This document shows, one piece after another, positions 61,677 through 64,000 of a DNA stretch of 64,000 nucleotides. This DNA comes from Unio delphinus. Lineage: Eukaryota; Mollusca; Bivalvia; Unionida; Unionidae. Position numbers and translations under genes: made by a program. Positions within the stretch are counted from its first letter, which is position 1. Each line of letters opens with the position of its first letter. The DNA lies in contig JAQISU010000210.1 of the NCBI GenBank assembly GCA_029339505.1, positions 12,987,501 through 13,051,500 on the forward strand. The letters run 5' to 3'. The notes beneath the pieces are model-generated. The model did no database searches and was not told the DNA's origin. It saw only the letters and a program-made list of their open reading frames with translations.

Positions 61677-62157
61677 ATTTCCTGTTGTTGTTGTTTTATA
61701 AATTCTTGCTGCTGTTGTAATAGTTTGTCATTGTTTTCAATCGCGATTTTTTTTGCAGACTTTTTCAGCTTCGGCAAAATCCGTGTGTTGCTGTTGTATT
61801 GATGCTACGAGTTTTTTTTATCTCCGAGGAGAGATTTTTGTTTTCTTCGATGAGTTTATTCAAACGCGATTGTTGTTGCATCAGTGTTGTATATTTGTTC
61901 GATAACAGCGCTGTTGAATTGTGTTGAGTTTGTATTTGATCCGTGTATGTTTTAATTTCCGCGGATAATTTCTCACTGATGTTTTTTAATTCCTCGACAT
62001 TCCTCCGCTGTTGTTGAATATGATCCTGCAGCGCTCCTGCCTGTTCGGTTAATCTCTTGCCGGATTCTGTACCAGCGAGTCCAGCAGAAAATATTTTATC
62101 CGGGGTTGAATCTATCCATATTTTATATAATCGTAATAATATAATCCCATATTGGGT
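61677..62157 (-). pseudogene. Gln-rich coiled-coil protein, frameshifted in two A runs
   Basis: Minus-strand reading begins TQYGIILLRLYKIWI near 62157 and continues DKIFSAGLAGTESGKRLTEQ and VEELKNISEKLSAEIKTYTD. A heptad-like chain with many Gln follows (MQQQSRLNKLIEENKNLSSE). Frame changes are needed at A runs near 61820 and 61750; beyond them come IQQQHTDFAEAEKV and QQQQEFIKQQQQ. About 155 residues, strongly predicted to form a coiled coil. The 5' end is cut by direct repeat R2. Possibly a virion or scaffold protein; not recognised. Confidence 0.5.
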
Positions 62158-62160
62158 AGC

Positions 62161-62342
62161 TGTCTATGGGTCTTTGGTTTCCTCGTAGTGAAATAATCGC
62201 TGTTTCGTCTTCGAATGATAACTATTTGGCGCTTGACGGCATGGTTATATAATACGCGCATATATTTTTCAACGTGGTAATTATGGTAAATAATTTCGAC
62301 AAGTAATTATACCACTGGTAATTATATCTGTAATTTTGAGTG
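62161..62342 (+). repeat. Direct repeat R2, right copy
   Basis: Nearly identical to 59955-60136, same 182-base length. Confidence 0.9.
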
Positions 62343-62462
62343 GAAAATCAGAAGGATTTTCAAAGTTGATTTTGCCAAAATACTAGGCTTTTTTTAGCTC
62401 AAAATTACCGATATAATTACCAGTGGTATAATTATTCACCATAATTACTTACCATAATTACC
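62276..62462. repeat. Inverted repeat with ~65-bp arms
   Basis: Left arm 62276-62340 and right arm 62398-62462 are reverse complements with a few mismatches, centred on TAATTATACCACTGGTAATT. The spacer is 57 bases. The left arm is the end of direct repeat R2. It looks like a terminal or regulatory inverted repeat, or a small non-autonomous element (MITE). Confidence 0.88.
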
Positions 62463-62792
62463 AATTTGGGATTTTCACCTATGGACTGAATCTTTTTGAG
62501 ATTCAAAATGGAAAATTCTAAGATTTGGAAACAACAGTGTTTTTTATAATAATGGGACAATCGAAGATTTTCAACGAAGCACTAACGACTAGACTAGCCC
62601 GAGAGAGACTAACTGCAGTTTAAAAAAATCCTACCGGTTCGCGACTCCGTTAGAAATAATCTGCAAGCACAACAGAGTCTTCAGACCGATTTTTCAACTG
62701 ATACAGAATAATTATTTAAGCCTATAACCAGCGCTACCAAAAATGTAAAATCAGTAATCGAACAACAAGGGAAAACCCAAGATCTTCTTTCC
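62463..62792. other. Spacer before the structural-looking ORF
   Basis: Short palindromic phrases (GGATTTTCACC, GAATCTTTTTGAGATTC, GGAAAATTC) then unremarkable sequence. The frame of the next ORF can be followed back to about 62725 (KNVKSVIEQQGKTQDLLSVL), so its start may be upstream of 62793. Confidence 0.4.
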
Positions 62793-63705
62793 GTGCTTGA
62801 CAAAATAGCAACGCGATCTAAACAAACAAAAAAATCTTTGAGAACGCTTCCCGGTGATATAGTAAGAGCCGTTCAACAACAAGAACAACAATTTCAAGAA
62901 CAACCAGGTGATATTGATATTTCCAAACCACATGAACCTGATGTTCATGAACAACAAGGCGCTGTCAGAGAAGACTCTTCGCCTGAAAATATATTTACGG
63001 CTAATGCGTTAAAAAGAATTAGAGGAATTAAAACAACGTCTGAATTAATTAAATTTACCAAAGATAGTTTTAACAAAATAATGCGAGATAGTTATTTAAA
63101 AGACGAATCGTCTAGAGATTTTATAAAAGACAAAGACACCTGGGCAAATACAATATTTTTAGCAAGACAAAATAAAACAAGAATCACAAAAGAAATAAGT
63201 CCTGAATTTAATAAGTTTTTAGCTTTTAGCTCTAGTAAAAGGTGTACCACAACCACAACCACCACCACCGTATACAGAAGATCCAATTCCTGATGAAATA
63301 AAAATAGCAGCGGAAACTGATTCTGAAACGGGCGCAACTGGTATAGCAGGGAAGGGATATTCTGAATCTCGAAGAGATTTCAATCAAAGATTTTCGACTC
63401 GAAGAGACTCTAAATCTCGAAGAGATTTCAATGGAACTCCATGTGAAGTTAGAAACTCAATTTCAGGTAGTGGTTTAATTAGTTGTCCTGGTAATGTTCT
63501 TGGTGACATAGCACGATTAGAAGTTCTCATCGGTGGAAAACGAGGTGGAAATAATTCACCGGAAATAATTAATGAAGCAGCTGATATCTGTAGACGGTTA
63601 TTTCAAGGTGGCATCATGCACATTGCAACATATAGAAGAGTTAGTGGGAAATGGAAAATTCGTAGAATTTTCACCTACGGATTTTTATCATCATGGTTAT
63701 CATAG
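62793..63705 (+). pseudogene. Structural-looking element protein, one frameshift
   Basis: The first frame (62793-63293) reads MLDKIATRSKQTKKSLRTLP, Gln-rich QQQEQQFQEQ, then helical IKTTSELIKFTKDSFNKIMR. Near 63235 the frame moves by one. The second runs to TAG 63703-63705 and starts GVPQPQPPPPYTEDPIPDEI, continuing with SRRDF repeats, SGSGLISCPGNVLGDIARLE and NEAADICRRLFQGGIMHIAT. The PPPPY run is a PPxY motif of the type that binds WW domains. The SRRDF repeats are encoded by palindromic DNA (AAATCTCGAAGAGATTT). About 300 residues in all. Not recognised; possibly a virion protein. Confidence 0.5.
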
Positions 63706-63708
63706 TGA

Positions 63709-63942
63709 TTAAAATCCTTGAATTTTGCAAGTCATCGCATTAAATAAATATTCATTTGAATTACCAGTAATTGAATAAGAATGATCATACACTACAACCA
63801 TGATAAACAAACTAGTGTATACATAGTTAACTCGCGGTTTCCAGTTTATAACGCGTGCTATGGTGATGGTCTCGGTGATACCATTGAGGGTTATTTGTAA
63901 GATCGGCTCCAAAAGTGGCACCGCTAGCAAAACAACTATCAA
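63709..63942 (-). CDS. Possible minus-strand ORF (77 aa), uncertain
   Basis: Starts MIVVLLAVPLLEPILQITLN, has ETITIARVINWKPRVNYVYT and ends TCKIQGF. It is strand-rich and reads like protein, but it is short and overlaps a + strand frame that runs off the window edge. Confidence 0.25.
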   Translation of the reverse strand: MIVVLLAVPLLEPILQITLNGITETITIARVINWKPRVNYVYTSLFIMVVVYDHSYSITGNSNEYLFNAMTCKIQGF

Positions 63943-64000
63943 TGAAAGTCATTGATGTTATTCGTGTTAAAGGTATTAGTGCTGTTGGAGATGCTGCCAG
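63907..64000 (+). CDS. Possible 5' part of a + strand ORF running off the window
   Basis: One frame reads APKVAPLAKQLSMKVIDVIR then VKGISAVGDAA to the edge. Small basic/Ala proteins with an APLAK...GD-A layout occur in Polinton-like elements. The evidence is slight because the frame is open for only about 31 codons. Confidence 0.2.

Overview
The window looks like nuclear DNA of a metazoan, most likely a bivalve mollusc. It is AT-rich, with spliced genes, GT-AG introns, long AT, ACAT and GATA microsatellites, a tRNA-like SINE, LINEs of two clades and decayed Maverick/Polinton-type virus-like elements. There is no bacterial-style gene packing, and no rRNA or CRISPR array was seen. The species call is an inference from these features and from the gene family.

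The host genes are a tandem family on the + strand encoding small cysteine- and tyrosine-rich membrane proteins (CYYR1/Shisa-like architecture: signal peptide, six-Cys Tyr-rich ectodomain, one membrane helix, Pro-rich tail ending in PPPPY). Copy 1 has only its last exon here (4080-4192). Copy 2 is complete (16836-31882). Copy 3 (exons 2-4 at 51606-53489) has three candidate signal-peptide exons (45334, 47696, 50102), each carried by one unit of a ~2.4 kb tandem repeat. Exon lengths and splice phases agree exactly between copies 2 and 3. Both give one open frame, of 187 aa (copy 2) and 161 aa (copy 3).

Layout: 1-4192 is intron 3 plus the last exon of copy 1, with a 53-bp satellite. 4193-10.6 kb is anonymous. 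10.65-15.45 kb is a decayed Polinton-like block (integrase relic, other element genes, a SINE). 16-31.9 kb is copy 2, whose 9 kb first intron holds two LINE relics. 31.9-42.4 kb is a second, longer decayed Polinton-like block with two integrase relics, a fibre-like gene and other structural-looking genes. 42.6-53.5 kb is copy 3 with its repeated first exons. 54.05-55.74 kb is a third copy of the element's 'MASYKNEKK' segment. 55.75-64 kb is a better preserved virus-like element: a family-B DNA polymerase-like region joined to an SF1 helicase, an HNH endonuclease, a Cys/His-rich protein, two intact unknown ORFs and structural-looking ORFs, broken mainly by A-run frameshifts and single nonsense codons.

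The duplicated unit is therefore gene plus element debris. The element fragments lie between successive gene copies and share segments with each other, which suggests an ancestral insertion was carried along when the host gene duplicated. The most noteworthy parts are the array of candidate alternative first exons in copy 3 and the polymerase-helicase/HNH element at the right end.
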